A stretch of 64,000 nucleotides of DNA from Portulaca oleracea. Lineage: Eukaryota > Streptophyta > Magnoliopsida > Caryophyllales > Portulacaceae. Shown piece by piece: positions 12,501-23,290 of the stretch. The position numbers were made by a program, and so were the translations under genes. The stretch spans positions 29,344,644 through 29,408,643 of the forward strand of contig CM055875.1 of the NCBI GenBank assembly GCA_029582165.1. Direction: 5' to 3'. How positions within the stretch are numbered: position 1 is the first letter of the stretch; every line of letters starts with the position of its first letter. Under the pieces are notes generated by a model. That model had not been told where the DNA came from and made no database searches. It saw only the letters and a program-made list of their open reading frames with translations.

Positions 12501-13677
12501 CTCCCTATAAACCTAACTTGACTCCCACTCTAGTTAGATTTAGAATCTAATACAATTAGGAAACAAATAACTGTGGGATCAATAGACTGATTTTGGGCCA
12601 TAAACCCAACACTTGTTCTTCCTTTTCAATATGTACAGAATCATGCTGGCAGGCTGAAGCATTGGGTCTCATTGGGCATTGCCCTTCTGGCCTTAGGATT
12701 GTTGCTACATTTCACAAATGGTGAGATTACATAGTTCATTAATTGGGACAGTCTTGTGATACGTTTTACTAATTTCATGGGTTTTTCTTTGCCTCGGAAC
12801 ACAGCTATCCCTTTGAATAAGCAGCTCTATACATTCAGCTATGTGTGTGTAACATCTGGTGCGGCAGCTTTGGTGTTCTCCGGCTTTTATACTGTGGTAT
12901 ATGCATCTTGTTTTCAGCAGCTGCACACCCATCAGGGGCTATGATTTCTTGTCGTTTCTCCTTCTAAGTTTCGATGAAATTTCTTGACAGGTTGACATTA
13001 TAAATATAAAGTTCTTGTTCTTGCCATTCAAGTGGATTGGCATGAATGCTATGCTTGTCTATGTTATGGCTGCTGAGGGGATTTTCGCAGGATTCGTTAA
13101 TGGTTGGTACTATGATGATCCCCATAATACACTGGTATGTTTAATAGGTTTTTAGTTTTGTGTCCTTGAGCCTCATGACATATTGCTAGTTTCATTCATC
13201 ACTGCATGACTTGATTTGTACATTTCGTACACCATCCGTAAATGTGTCTCTCTTGTCGATATATACACCATGCATATTGATTCAATGAACGTACATCCTA
13301 TACCTAACTAATGGGGTAAGACTGCATAAATATAGCACCTGTGATTCTTCTGCAAACCCTTTTCCCTTTTTCCTCAAGCAGTCCAAGAAGGCGTTAATCC
13401 GACCTGGTCATGGGTGTCCAAAATTTGGGTGTGTGTAATTGGGAAATGTTGGTGTCTTTTTCTAAAGATGAAGCAGGAATTTGGGGTGACAAAGCTTCTA
13501 AAGGTGATCAAATGATGGCATTGCATGCAGGTGTATTGGATTCAGAAGCATATTTTCATAGGAGTTTGGCATTCAACAAGGGTTGGGATGTTGCTGTATG
13601 TAATATTTGCAGAAATCCTATTTTGGGCTGTTGTTGCTGGCATTCTTCATCGGCTTAAGATATACTGGAAGCTGTAG
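9580..13677 (+). CDS. Heparan-alpha-glucosaminide N-acetyltransferase-like membrane protein
   Basis: The gene has thirteen exons: 9580-9720, 9930-10067, 10162-10243, 10340-10416, 10503-10618, 10724-10841, 11257-11373, 11559-11650, 11838-11904, 12639-12720, 12805-12896, 12991-13134 and 13531-13677. All have GT-AG borders and matching phases, giving 470 residues. The family marker SLDIFRGLTVALMILVDD spans exons 1-2. HAPWNGCNLADFVMPFF follows, its His64 matching the acetyl-transfer histidine of lysosomal HGSNAT. About ten hydrophobic helices follow, ending near FAEILFWAVVAGILHRLKIY. Animal relatives acetylate terminal glucosamine of heparan sulfate across the lysosomal membrane. Plants lack heparan sulfate, so the plant substrate is unknown and the name marks only the family. 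The start is the first ATG giving a short acidic N-terminal tail. Intron 9 carries a copia LTR. Confidence 0.93.
11988..12611 (-). mobile_element. Copia-type LTR with primer-binding site, in intron 9 of the acetyltransferase gene
   Basis: On the minus strand an LTR starts TGTTGGGTTTATGG at 12611 and runs to about 12030. It is followed by a primer-binding site TGGTATCAGAGCC (12028-12016) complementary to initiator-Met tRNA. The block TTTCCACGTAAATC, seen in many plant copia LTRs, is present. Two copies of a roughly 54-bp unit containing CTATATAACGCAAGGGGATC start near 12255 and 12309. CTTGTT flanks both sides (11982-11987 and 12612-12617). Only one LTR plus about 40 bp of internal sequence remains, so it is a deletion remnant. 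Confidence 0.7.
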
Positions 13678-14011
13678 CCTTATTACCTTTTGCCTCTACC
13701 TCTATCTGTTGTATTGTCCTTGTTTGCTTCTCTGTAGTATGTATAGCTCCTATTTGCATTATGCAAGTCGAAAACGCTGATGGAATTACTAATTTACTAT
13801 CATGCGACCCGATGTCACTCAAAGCCAGTAACTTCCTAATTTACTGTCTTTTTTTTCAATTGTTGATAGCCAAAAGGCTTAAAAGTTTACAGAGTACAGC
13901 AAACTGCAAAATACAACAACAACCAACCAGCTCTAAGAGAAAAAGGTAACAACCAAATACTGCAACTAAAATCCATCACAACTCAATCATGCAGCTAAAA
14001 GATCAATAACT
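13678..14011. other. 3' flank of the acetyltransferase gene
   Basis: Probable 3' untranslated region and intergenic DNA of the + strand gene. No other feature is seen. Confidence 0.5.
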
Positions 14012-16074
14012 TCAGTTTGGTGGATCATCGAGGACTTGCACGCCTATATCATTGTCAATATTCCCAGCCATACGATCTATCTTGGCATCAATGTCATTAA
14101 GATTGTTAACTTCCAAATTGTTCACACGTCTGGCCATTCTAACCTTCTGACCATCCTTTTGGCCACGAACATGTTCTGTTTTCTTTGCTCTTGAAGTTGC
14201 TTTTCTGACAAGCTGCCACTTAGATTTCATCAAAATGTTCTGCTTTCTCTTACCCCTAGCTTTACTCTTCGATGCCTCAAGGATAGAATCTTCAAGATCA
14301 ACAAGTAAGTCACGCTCGGCCACATCATCAGAGGATTCAATCAAGATGCTGAGAGTACGGTCACTATCAGAGTTAACTTCCTGATCCCTATCTACCACCC
14401 GATTGGTTTTGGGACCACTTAAAAGAGCATCCTTGTAATTCAACCTGCTTGCATGCTTGCTGCAATCCAAAATACCATTAATAGGGTCCGTAATGATTTT
14501 GCTAGAAGCATCCCCAGACCCATCAAAATTGGAAGCCTCAAGAGAGTCAGGTACAATCGTATCAACATTTTCAAAGTTCCCAAATCCATTGTTAACCTCA
14601 CAAGGGGAAGAGAAGTGCAAAGTATTCGAAATTGGAGCACCATCATCACTTTTCTTGGATATTTTGCAGTAGCATGAGGTTTAACAACTTGTTTTTTATT
14701 GGATTTGGCCCAAGAAACAAAGAGCCTCCTATGATCGACAATTTTAAGGTTCATCTCATTAATGGCTTTTCTCCCCTCATCCTTGTTTGCATACTGCACA
14801 TGCAAAGCCAATTTTTCTACCATTTTTGCCAACTTTTGCATGAATATACGTGTCAATAACTCCTCCAAACTTGCTAAACAAACTTTTGAGCCTCATGTAA
14901 CCCATATTGATAGGAAGGTTATCAATAAAAAGGGAGAACAAATGCTTATCCTTAACTGGAATATTAGACACCATAGCACCAACCTTAATGGGTAAATCAT
15001 TGACACCAGTACCATCATTACTAAGCATATAAATTTTAACAGGAGAGGTAGATAACGAGTGCTTCTATAAAAATGACACTAAACTTTTGAAAAATTGCAA
15101 ATTTGCCACCCGAAATTTTCATGTCATCAAAATGCCACTAATCTCTGTTAACTGTGTATAAAATGTCACTCTACCGGCTGTTTACCTGCAGTAGCCAGTC
15201 ACTTCTTCATTAAACACTTCCCCTTGATTCTTCATCTCCTTTTCATCTTCTTCATCCTCTTCCTCATCTCCGCCATTAACGAGCTCCCCTCAGTGCTTCT
15301 TCTTCTTCTTCAATTAGGGCTTAAAAATTAGGGCTTCCCTGTTTCTTCTTCCGTGTGCCTCCGAAAAACCTTAACTTTCCCAAAATCTACCATGGCTAAA
15401 CCTTCTCTGCCATTAAATTAGGGTTTTTGGAGAAACTAACCAGGTATGAATGTCAACCTTGCAGATCTTCAATCCTTGCAAAAACACTTCCCTGGTGTGC
15501 GATTTTGTTGATTGTGGTTCAATTTAGGGTTTAATTGATACCCATTGCAGAAATCAAAGGTTGGAGGTTGAAGAAAATGGCGATGAAGATGAAGAGTGAA
15601 GAGTGAAGAAGTGAGGTGAACGTTACTGGTTTTTTTTTTCAAATGGAGGGAAATAAGTGAGGAACCACTGATTTTAGGGTATAATATCTAATTAGGGTGT
15701 TAATTAATTTAATTAAGTATATATTTCCCTTAATCACAACCACCAGCACCATTAACCTGCTGCTTTAGGTTGCTTCCAGGTAAACAGCCGATAAAGTGGC
15801 ATTTTTTACACAATTAACAGAGATTAGTGGCATTTTGATGACATAAAAATTCCGATTGCAATTTTTCAAAAGTTTAGTGGCATTTTTATCGAATCACTCG
15901 GTAGATAACAGCCCTTGATGAACCTCCCCAACTCTTTCAACACAGCAATAATCTCTAGAAGGCCGAGCATATAACCTTTGAAGAAAAATCCCCCAAAGAA
16001 ATGGAGGAAACAAGACTTTTAAGTTCAAGTTTCAACACTTTAAACCTATCAAGAATGCGGTTGCTTAAATCCAT
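14012..16074 (-). pseudogene. RRM-domain coding pseudogene, LINE ORF1-like, split by a MULE-type element
   Basis: On the minus strand a methionine at 16074 opens a frame (MDLSNRILDRFK) that decays after about 40 codons. After the 843-bp insertion (15057-15899) an RRM follows: RNP2-like LFSLFIDNL, then KFGGVIDTYI, then RNP1-like RKIGFA, then after a one-base shift YANKDEGRKAINEMN and LFVSWAK. A second shift lies near 14620. The last 200 codons are an acidic then basic tail ending at 14012. The RRM layout matches that of the LINE ORF1 at 2.5-3.7 kb, so a LINE origin is likely, but no ORF2 follows. It could instead be a dead host gene. With at least two frameshifts and an insertion it cannot be functional. 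Confidence 0.6.
15057..15899. mobile_element. Non-autonomous MULE-type element, 843 bp, perfect 10-bp target duplication
   Basis: GGTAGATAAC occurs exactly on both sides (15047-15056 and 15900-15909). The terminal inverted repeats start GAGTG and extend about 130 bp inward, sharing CACTAAACTTTTGAAAAATT, GTCATCAAAATGCCACTAAT and CGGCTGTTTACCTG. The interior holds about 550 bp of CT-rich sequence with no clear frame. Flank length and long arms fit a Mutator-like element. Confidence 0.88.
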
Positions 16075-16768
16075 GGCAACACTAATAGGGACAGAAACCC
16101 AAACAAATATAGCCAAACTCAATTCTCCGCAGCTCTAACCGACACACAACACACAGAAACACTTCAACAGACCCTCAACACCAAATCTCAGCAGCTATAG
16201 AGGAAAAGTTGTAATAAATCACCTGGAGACTTGAGCAACAGCTTCGCCAAGAACCTGATGAGCAGAGGATCGACGGACCAAGGACGACGACCAAGAGCAG
16301 AAAGGCAACTCAACAACGAGGAACTCCGACCACTGGACATCCAAGGACGGTGACCAAGAACGTCCTAGCGACTAGGAACCGCCACCGAAGCAGCAGATCG
16401 GGGGTTGGGGCGGAGGCGAAAGCTCGGGATTGGATAGGAGGCGACAGGTCAGGAGGAGAAGTGCTAGAGAGGCATACACCCTGGCAACCGAAGCACCGAC
16501 CTCCCCGGAGGCCAATGACCCCTCTGGCGACCAAGGACGGCGGCCATGAAAGGTGGTTCCAGTTTGGAGAGGAGGCGAAAGGTCACACTCTATAAGGAAG
16601 GCATTTATTACTGTGTATCTTGCTAATGGAAAAGCTTAATTCTAGCTGCAACAGTAGAATACCACTCAAAACGACAGGACGCGTCTCTCCAAACCTATTT
16701 GCTAGACCCTTGTCGTGCGCCGCCTCTGGTCGCCGGTGGGCACATGCAGGTCTTGGTCGTCATTGGTG
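16075..16768. other. GC-richer stretch upstream of the RRM pseudogene
   Basis: It contains GC-rich sequence (GGCGAC/CCGAAG motifs) with overlapping spurious frames on both strands and no recognised gene. It may be the 5' leader of the minus-strand LINE-like element; LINE leaders in this genome could be GC-rich, but this is inference. Confidence 0.35.
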
Positions 16769-18708
16769 TGATACAGGGGTTTTGACATTTTGTGGTATTC
16801 TAAAAAAATAATAGATTTTTATTTTATTTTGTTAGTCTTAGACAAAGGGTCTTCTTGGCTATATAAGTCATTTTATGAAGTACGTAGAGGCAATCAATCA
16901 ATGAAGTATATCTCTATTTATCTCTATAAATTCTCTCCTCTCCCTCGTTAAACTCATTATCCTTCAATTCTCAGTCTATAGCAAATTTTTTGTGTAGGTT
17001 CCTCGAGAGGTATTTTTCATTTATCTCATCCCTCTCTTGGTTCTTGCATCAATGGTATCAGAACCTCTCTGATCCTGGTGTAGGTTTGGCTATTATTTAA
17101 AAAAAAAAAAAAGAGGTTCTAGGGTACAAGTCTTATCGGAATGGAAGAATATGAGTTTCCTGGGACAACAAAGAGGAGTCTTGAAGCAACAAAAGGACGA
17201 TCAAAGGAGTGAAGACAAAGGGCACGAATACTATATGGAAATCAAATCAGTAACCGAATAATTGGAAGCTGCTAAGAAGTGTAAGAAAATTCGTTCATAT
17301 ATTCCTGTTTCTATGGATGAAACTTTTGATAAATGGGATAAAGGCCTTTGTGAGTTGTGTGATGAAACCCTTCTTCCTGACCATAAATGTAAGAGAATGG
17401 GTCCAAATTATGTGATTTTATTGGTCGATGATGAAGTAAGTATTGTTGATGATAAAGAGTATCATACATGCTATGAAAAATGTCCTTCACTTGGCGCACA
17501 CCAAGTGTTTGATGAAATGACCAAGAAAATTGTTGTTGAGGGTAATGCTTTAGAAGTTGGTGATTATGGAATGGGAAATTATGAAATATAAGCGAATGGT
17601 GCTAAGATGTGTAACCCAAGCTCTGAGAAATACCAACCACTTAATGCACACCAACTATTTGGTGAAATGCCTGAGAAAATTAAAATGGATGTTGCTACCA
17701 AAGAAATTTGTTCTCATGATTCAGGGTTGGATGGTAATCTTGATAGAGTTGAAAGCACCAAGCTAGTTGAGTGGATTGAAGAAGATAGAGAGTTCCAATA
17801 TATTGGGAAACCGTGATTTTACTAATGAGTTGTTCAAGCCTAATAATAATTTTTGGTGGAACCAACATTACTTACCCTTCATCCAAGTTGATCCTGGTGG
17901 AGTGCGATGGCTTCCTGATTTCCCATCAAGTCCTTTATATGCCCTTTGCAACCTTGCACCTGAAAGTATCGTATTTGATCGAGGAAAATTGGACTTGTCA
18001 TCAAATGGAAGAGTTGGGACAAAAATGGCTACTAATGCCATTCTATCAAGCTGGTGGTGGTACACCCGGGCACGACTCTGTGAAGGTGCAATTGTGATCT
18101 TTGACTCGGGTGGGATAGGAGGCCTCCTTTGTCATTCGAAGCTTCTTGTACTTAATATCATCAATGAAGTTGAGTTTTTGGTCATGGTTTTTGACTCGGG
18201 TGGGTTAGAAGGAATTTTCCATCGATGGCATCTCATTATGGCTCATACTACACTTCGACTTAAGGTTACAGTCATAGTTTGTGTTGGTGATCCTAGAGAC
18301 ATGGTATACATCACGGGTAGTGGTCTTCGATTGCCAATTGATCCTCTATTTTGGAACCTAAAAGAATAATTCAACACTAGGAGTCCTCTTCCAGCCTTGA
18401 GGACAAGGCTATTTTGAAGAGGGATGGTATGATACAGGGATTTTGTGGTATTTCAGAAAAATAATAGATTTTGTTTTATTTTGTTAGTGTCTAGGACAAG
18501 GTGGTTTTCTTGGCTATATAAGTCATTTTATGAAGAGTATGTAGAGGCAATCAATCAATGAAGTATATCTCTATTTATCTCTATAAATTCTCTCTTCTCA
18601 TCCCTTAAACCCATTCTCCTTCAATTCCTAGTCTATATCAAATTTCTTGTGTAGATTCCTCGAGAGGTATTCTCCATTTCCCTCATACCTCTCATGGTTC
18701 CTGCATTA
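16769..18708 (+). mobile_element. Complete non-autonomous Ty3/gypsy-like LTR element, 1.94 kb
   Basis: The 5' LTR is 16769-17051 and the 3' LTR 18430-18708; both start TGATACAGGG and share most of their sequence. A perfect 5-bp target duplication TGGTG flanks the element (16764-16768 and 18709-18713). A primer-binding site TGGTATCAGAACC lies at 17053, complementary to initiator-Met tRNA. A purine-rich tract (GAAGAGGGATGG) precedes the 3' LTR after a CTTGAGGACAAGG box common in plant gypsy elements. The internal region is only about 1.4 kb and lacks reverse transcriptase and integrase, so it would need proteins from a relative. Confidence 0.9.
17253..17591 (+). pseudogene. Gag-type zinc-knuckle fragment in the non-autonomous gypsy element
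   Basis: The frame around 17253-17591 contains DKGLCELCDETLLPDHKCKR. This is the degenerate zinc knuckle (GLCxxCDE...HKC) that sits between gag and protease in many plant Ty3/gypsy polyproteins. It lacks an ATG, opens just after a stop, and is followed by non-homologous-looking sequence with more frames to 18369. It identifies the parent superfamily but encodes no complete protein. Confidence 0.6.
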
Positions 18709-18713
18709 TGGTG

Positions 18714-20240
18714 GACCGGTGGCCCTCGTTGCATGGTCAACCCGCTTCAGGGTGTTGTTTGTGAGTCTCCTACTCGTGGTCATCGTTATTATTTCATATA
18801 TTTAATAAATATGTGATTGATGTGTCTTAACTTAATCTCATTACCTTATCTAATTTTTTTTGTATTTAATAAATAATGCGACTTATGTGAGTTACTTAAC
18901 AATACTTACACAACTTCAATTACTTTCCATACTAATAAAAAAGGGAAAATTAGTACTCTCTATTGTTGCCCAAAAAAGGACTTTTTATTGAGGTGCTTCT
19001 TTAACAATAAGTATTACCATCAATCAAGGACTATTGACCAAGAAAAACAATTTAGAATTATTTTTTAATGTTGGGTATAGGTCTGTCAAATATTAGATGT
19101 GACTTGAAGTGATGTCAAATCAGATATTTAAATTGGATGAATATTTTTGGAAAATAATTCAAAACGCTACATCTAATGACGTGTTAACTCAGGAAGTATG
19201 GGTGGTAACCCCAGTAAGTTCTGGGTTAACCTGAACAAATGTTGGGTTAACTCGCCATGATCACCCGCATTTAAATGTTAGTGACTAGCACAGGGCAAGG
19301 GAGAGAGAAATTTGAATATATATTAACCAAAAGTCACAACGGACCTCAAATAGGTTAAAATCATATGAGGCATGTAGTTAATGTGTTGATGATGGTTAAC
19401 CCAGAAAGTGAGGGTGGTAAACCTTGTAAGTTCTGGATAGTCTGAACCAGTGGCGGATCTACCCTTTCGAATCAGGGGTGTCCAATACACTATTACACTT
19501 ATTTAATAAATATATAGTTGATATTTTTTTTATCCAAAATTATATTAAATTTTACAAATTTTTTGGGGTTAGGGGTGGCCATGGCCACCCTCACTCTCTA
19601 TGGGTATCCGCCACTGATCTGAACAAATGCTAGGTTAACACGTTATGAATATATTTTGCGACGACGATAGTTAATTCACAATAAACAAAAAAATCTGTAA
19701 AAAATAAAACTTAAACAAGTGACATCTATAGTATATCTAGACAATGATGACATATTGGACCTATATAAAGAATCAAAGTGTAAATATTTTCTAGGTCAAA
19801 TGAGGTTTGATTGATGAAAACACCTTATTATAAGTAAAATAGCTCAATGAAAAAGTCTTTTGCGAGTTTAACAACAGAGAGTAATTTTCCCTAAAAAAAA
19901 TTGTGGATGTATATTTCATATCATTAAAATACAATTTTTAGTTTTTGAACAATCAAAATATAAAACAAAATAAAAATTATTGTCATACAAAAACTAAAAG
20001 TTAGAATTATTAGAATCCAATTTTACATATAAAAATTGGCTAGTATTGGAATGTTAAACTTAAACGTTGACATTACGTAATCAACTTTTATTTTATTTTT
20101 TTGGTATGTTTGACGTTGGGCTGCTGAGACAGACATGACGCGGTTTGACAGGAAAATCAGATTCCATTCCATGTTTTGGGCCGCAGATTGGCAGATGCAA
20201 AATGCGGCTTGGCTGCGTCTACTTCCTCTGCTCTCAACCC
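18714..20240. other. Intergenic region upstream of the HIG1 gene
   Basis: AT-rich sequence. A block around 19190-19265 (GGTGGTAACCCCAGTAAGTT, then TTAACCTGAAC) recurs in altered form at 19395-19650, where it is split by a hAT MITE. This is an old local duplication. No gene is seen. Confidence 0.5.
19448..19616. mobile_element. hAT-type MITE, 169 bp
   Basis: The ends CAGTGGCGGATCTACCC and TGGGTATCCGCCACTG are inverted copies. Flanks GTCTGAAC and ATCTGAAC form an 8-bp target duplication with one mismatch. The CAGTGGCGGA terminus is a widespread plant hAT MITE signature. Confidence 0.85.
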
Positions 20241-20248
20241 TATATATA
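20241..20248 (+). promoter_or_regulatory. TATA box of the HIG1 gene
   Basis: TATATATA lies about 130 bp upstream of the ATG at 20374. A CT-rich leader, typical of plant 5' UTRs, lies in between. Confidence 0.6.
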
Positions 20249-20373
20249 GTTATATACTTCATTCAACATTTCAACCTTCCTTCATCTTCCATCCCATTTT
20301 CTCCTCTTTCCTACCCTCTCTCTATTCTTTTTTCATTTATCTCCCTGTGATCCACCAAAAACAAAACAATCTA

Positions 20374-22282
20374 ATGGCGGAATCTAAGACCAGTTTGGAA
20401 TCTGCAAGGCACTGGGTTTCCGAGCACAAGCTTCGTACTGTTGGTAATTTTAATTATACACTCACCTTTTTTGAATTTCTCTGCTTCGTTTTTGGTCGGT
20501 TGGATTTATTGAAATTGTCATATTTCTGGTGTTTATTGATGGTGTAATTTCAGGATGCTTATGGCTCAGCGGAGTAACGGGTTCCATCGCCTACAATTGG
20601 TCTCGGCCTACCATGAAAACCAGCGTCAAGCTCATTCATGCCAGGTTAGCTCTTCCCCTAACAATAATTTCCCCTTCTTTTTCACTGCATCTTTCATCAT
20701 TAATTTCTCTTCTTTTCATAATTTTCGGCAAACTAAGGCAAAGTTAATAATTTCCCCTGGAAGATTCTTGAGTAATTTGAATAGTGTTTTTACGTAAGTA
20801 GGGCTTCTGATCATTTTTTAGATAGTCTAATCAGGGCTTCTAGTTACAGGATGAATAGTTGTGTGTTGCTGTATCTTATTGAATGGGAGTGCTTGAAATT
20901 AGCATTATTGAATGGGGGTGCTTGACATAGGAGTTTTTCAAGATAGATTCATCATAGTTTACAAAGAATGATATTTTTGGAGAGACCCTTTGTTCCTGAC
21001 CCTTGAAAGGTGGAAAAATGAGGCTGAATCTTTTGAAATTGTTTAGTTTGATGGAACCTTCCACTCATTTTCATGGAGAGACACAATGATTTAAATCAAG
21101 GATGGAGATGAATGGTTGGTGGATCATGCTGTTGTCAGTTTGGCATTTGATTCTACATTCACGCGTGCCTGGTTTGAGTGAGTAGGTAATTTGACCGATA
21201 AGTGTAACGCCCCGACATTACCAATAACCGCTTCAAGAATAGTTGACTGGCCCCACAAATCACCACGAGTCTTTCAGTGTGCTTCGTCACACGCTGCTTG
21301 GGAAAACTTCCCAGGAGGTCACCCATCCTTTTTGACTACATACCTTGGTGTACCTTGGTGATATGAGTAGTCATTTCAATAAGTTTGACCACATACCTGG
21401 GGTATTACAATAAGTTTATTGATGCGGAACATGCTCTCTGCCTCATTGAATGGCTTCAGCTGCCATCCACACATGGCCGTCGTATTCTAGACATAGCCAG
21501 ATATTGTGGTTCTCTGTGTAATATGTCGAGGAGGGAGTTTATGTTCCACTGTGTCTAATGGGAAATAAAAGACTGTCTATCCTCGTGAGAAAGTCTTGCC
21601 TTTCTGTGAGCCTCCGGTGATGGGGATTTGTTCACTGACTTAAAATATATACTTCGAGCAAAGCTCCAACAGCTTGAATGTTTGAGAAACAATTGTTGCA
21701 ACAATTACGAAATATGAAGGTTATAGTTTTTAGGGATTTCCAACCATTTTGGCCTAAATAAATGTAATTCTTAGGATTTTGAATGTTCGCTTTGAGAAAG
21801 ATGATTGGGCAATGGAATAGGTCAATTGCACATCATAACTAGGCTAGAACAGAATTGAATTTGCTGTGAACATATCATTACACGACGAGGATGGAGTGTG
21901 AGTTGTGTTTTTGATCTTTTGATGCTTGCAATCTCATCCTAGGCCCTTCTTTCAAAACATTCATGCCTCCTTGGCTACATATGTAATTGCTCCTTACAAG
22001 TAAAGTTGAATTCTGCAAATATTCAATTCTTGAATAGCTGATCCGGTTCTGTTTTGTTTTGTTTTTCACTTGGTGTATATTGCAAATGTAAAACCAAAAT
22101 GTCGATTCTTCATTTTTGGTTGATCTTGCTTTTGGTACAAATGCAGGTTACATGCTCAGGCACTTACACTGGCTGCTCTAGTTGGAGCTGCAGCAATTGA
22201 ATACTTTGACCACAAGAATGCACCAGCTAAGAATGACCCATATGCAAAGTTTGTCCCTCTAGATAACTCGCACCATCATTAA
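20374..22282 (+). CDS. HIG1-domain (hypoxia-responsive family) mitochondrial protein
   Basis: Three exons (20374-20443, 20554-20644, 22147-22282) with GT-AG borders and matching phases encode 98 residues, the usual length. Residues 1-20 are hydrophilic. Helix 1 is about 22-39 (TVGCLWLSGVTGSIAYNW), then comes the family loop RPTMKTSVKLIHARLHAQ, and helix 2 is about 59-75 (ALTLAALVGAAAIEYFD). The polar tail ends in three histidines. HIG1 proteins (yeast Rcf1/Rcf2 relatives) sit in the inner mitochondrial membrane and associate with cytochrome c oxidase or supercomplexes; plant copies are often induced by low oxygen. A TATA box and CT-rich leader precede the gene. Intron 2 (1.5 kb) carries a dead coding fragment and a solo LTR. 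Confidence 0.93.
21095..21558 (+). pseudogene. Unidentified coding remnant in intron 2 of the HIG1 gene
   Basis: One + frame reads through 21095-21202 with one stop (IKDGDEWLVDHAVVSLAFD, then FTRAWFE, stop, VGNLTDK). It continues in frame at 21415 after the solo LTR: FIDAEHALCLIEWLQLPS, then THGRRILDIARYCGSLC, to a stop at 21556. Removing the LTR and one copy of its 5-bp duplication joins the two halves exactly in frame. The composition is clearly protein-like. I do not recognise the family; a transposon or captured host gene is possible. Confidence 0.5.
21203..21409 (-). mobile_element. Cassandra-like solo LTR carrying part of a 5S rRNA sequence
   Basis: TGTAACGCCCC opens and GGGGTATTACA closes the unit. 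A perfect 5-bp target duplication ATAAG lies at 21198-21202 and 21410-21414. On the minus strand it contains AGGATGGGTGACCTCCTGGG, which matches the 3' half of plant 5S rRNA; the 5' half with the start of the pol III control region is missing. LTRs bearing a 5S domain are the hallmark of Cassandra TRIM elements. No second LTR or internal region is present, so this is a solo LTR. Confidence 0.85.
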
Positions 22283-23232
22283 ACAGGGTTCATCTTATGC
22301 AATCTTTGACTGAAGAGCTGAAAATTTATTCTAAATTAGCTACACACGGGTTTGGCCCTTTGTATATTTTGAAATTTATCATTGTTTGTAGCCCCTCGTA
22401 GAAATCGGGGTCGGGCTCTGTAATATACAACAAAATAATCCTTGCATTACATTCTTTCACCAGTATCTTGAAGGTTTTGTGTCCTGAGAATAGTTTCAAT
22501 TTCTGAGCCATCTCATACAAGAAAATCTTGCAATGGCCAATGGCCACCCTAAATCCTAATATGAGTACTGACTTTTCTCAGATGAGATTGAATCAATGTT
22601 GTGAATTTTCAGAAACTGGACTTGGTATTGTAGATATTGGCTGTGTTAATGCTGTTGGTTTGGATTGGTCTGATTTTATTTTTTTGTAAGCATATGCATA
22701 CTGTTAGTAAATGATAGGACTGTCCTTAGGTGTGGAAGTAGGACCGACGTGCCGTTAGTTGTATCCAATTGAGTTAGGATCAATCTCCGGTAGCTACTAG
22801 AGTTGTTGGAATATGGTCACACCGCAAACCGAGTCTTGTGAAGGTAGACCGTGTTAAGAGAATCAAAGAGTGGATTTGGGAGGATATCGAATAATACTTT
22901 GTGTTATTTCCCATCCTCAAATCACTCCCTTAAGTAGTACAAAATGTACTTAATAAAAAACAATACATAAAAACTACAAAGTACGACCCCATTCTTTTAT
23001 AAAGTTTGTTGCGGTGCGGTGTGGTGAAAATTTGAAAATTGTGGTGGGTTGAAGAAAGTGAAACCACAACCAACCAACCGCATAAAAAACCGAAGCCGTA
23101 GTACACATGGAATCATGTGAGTCTTAATGAAAAAAGCAGGATGTTGTCTAAACTCTAAAGGAAGCCACACCCTTGGAAGGACCAGGTGGGGTTTTTCCAA
23201 CCATAAAACAAGTGTGCTGGTTATATCATATA
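22283..23232. other. Intergenic region after the HIG1 gene
   Basis: It holds the 3' UTR of the HIG1 gene, then unassigned sequence. At 22984-23097 lies a degenerate MITE (see separate entry). No gene is seen. Confidence 0.5.
22984..23097. mobile_element. Degenerate Harbinger-like MITE (TTCTTTTAT family)
   Basis: The left end CGACCCCATTCTTTTAT faces an inverted, decayed right end (ACCGCATAAAAAACCGAAGC). GTA flanks both sides. The interior has GCGGTGCGGTGTGGTG motifs shared with the copy at 58878. Confidence 0.5.
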
Positions 23233-23290
23233 CTGCCTCCGTCCCAAAATGTTTGTCATTTTATCATTCTTTTTTTACCTCTAATTAATA

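Noticed and set aside
16310..16811. Overlapping frames on both strands near 16.3-16.8 kb
   Set aside because: They are GC-rich, mutually overlapping, and without motifs; no start or splice context supports any one.
17767..18369. 200-codon frame in the small gypsy element
   Set aside because: It shares no recognisable retrotransposon domain and follows stops in the adjacent frame; probably non-coding filler of the non-autonomous element.
21285..21340. A 5S rRNA gene
   Set aside because: Only the 3' half matches, the internal promoter is incomplete, and the match lies within LTR boundaries with a target duplication.
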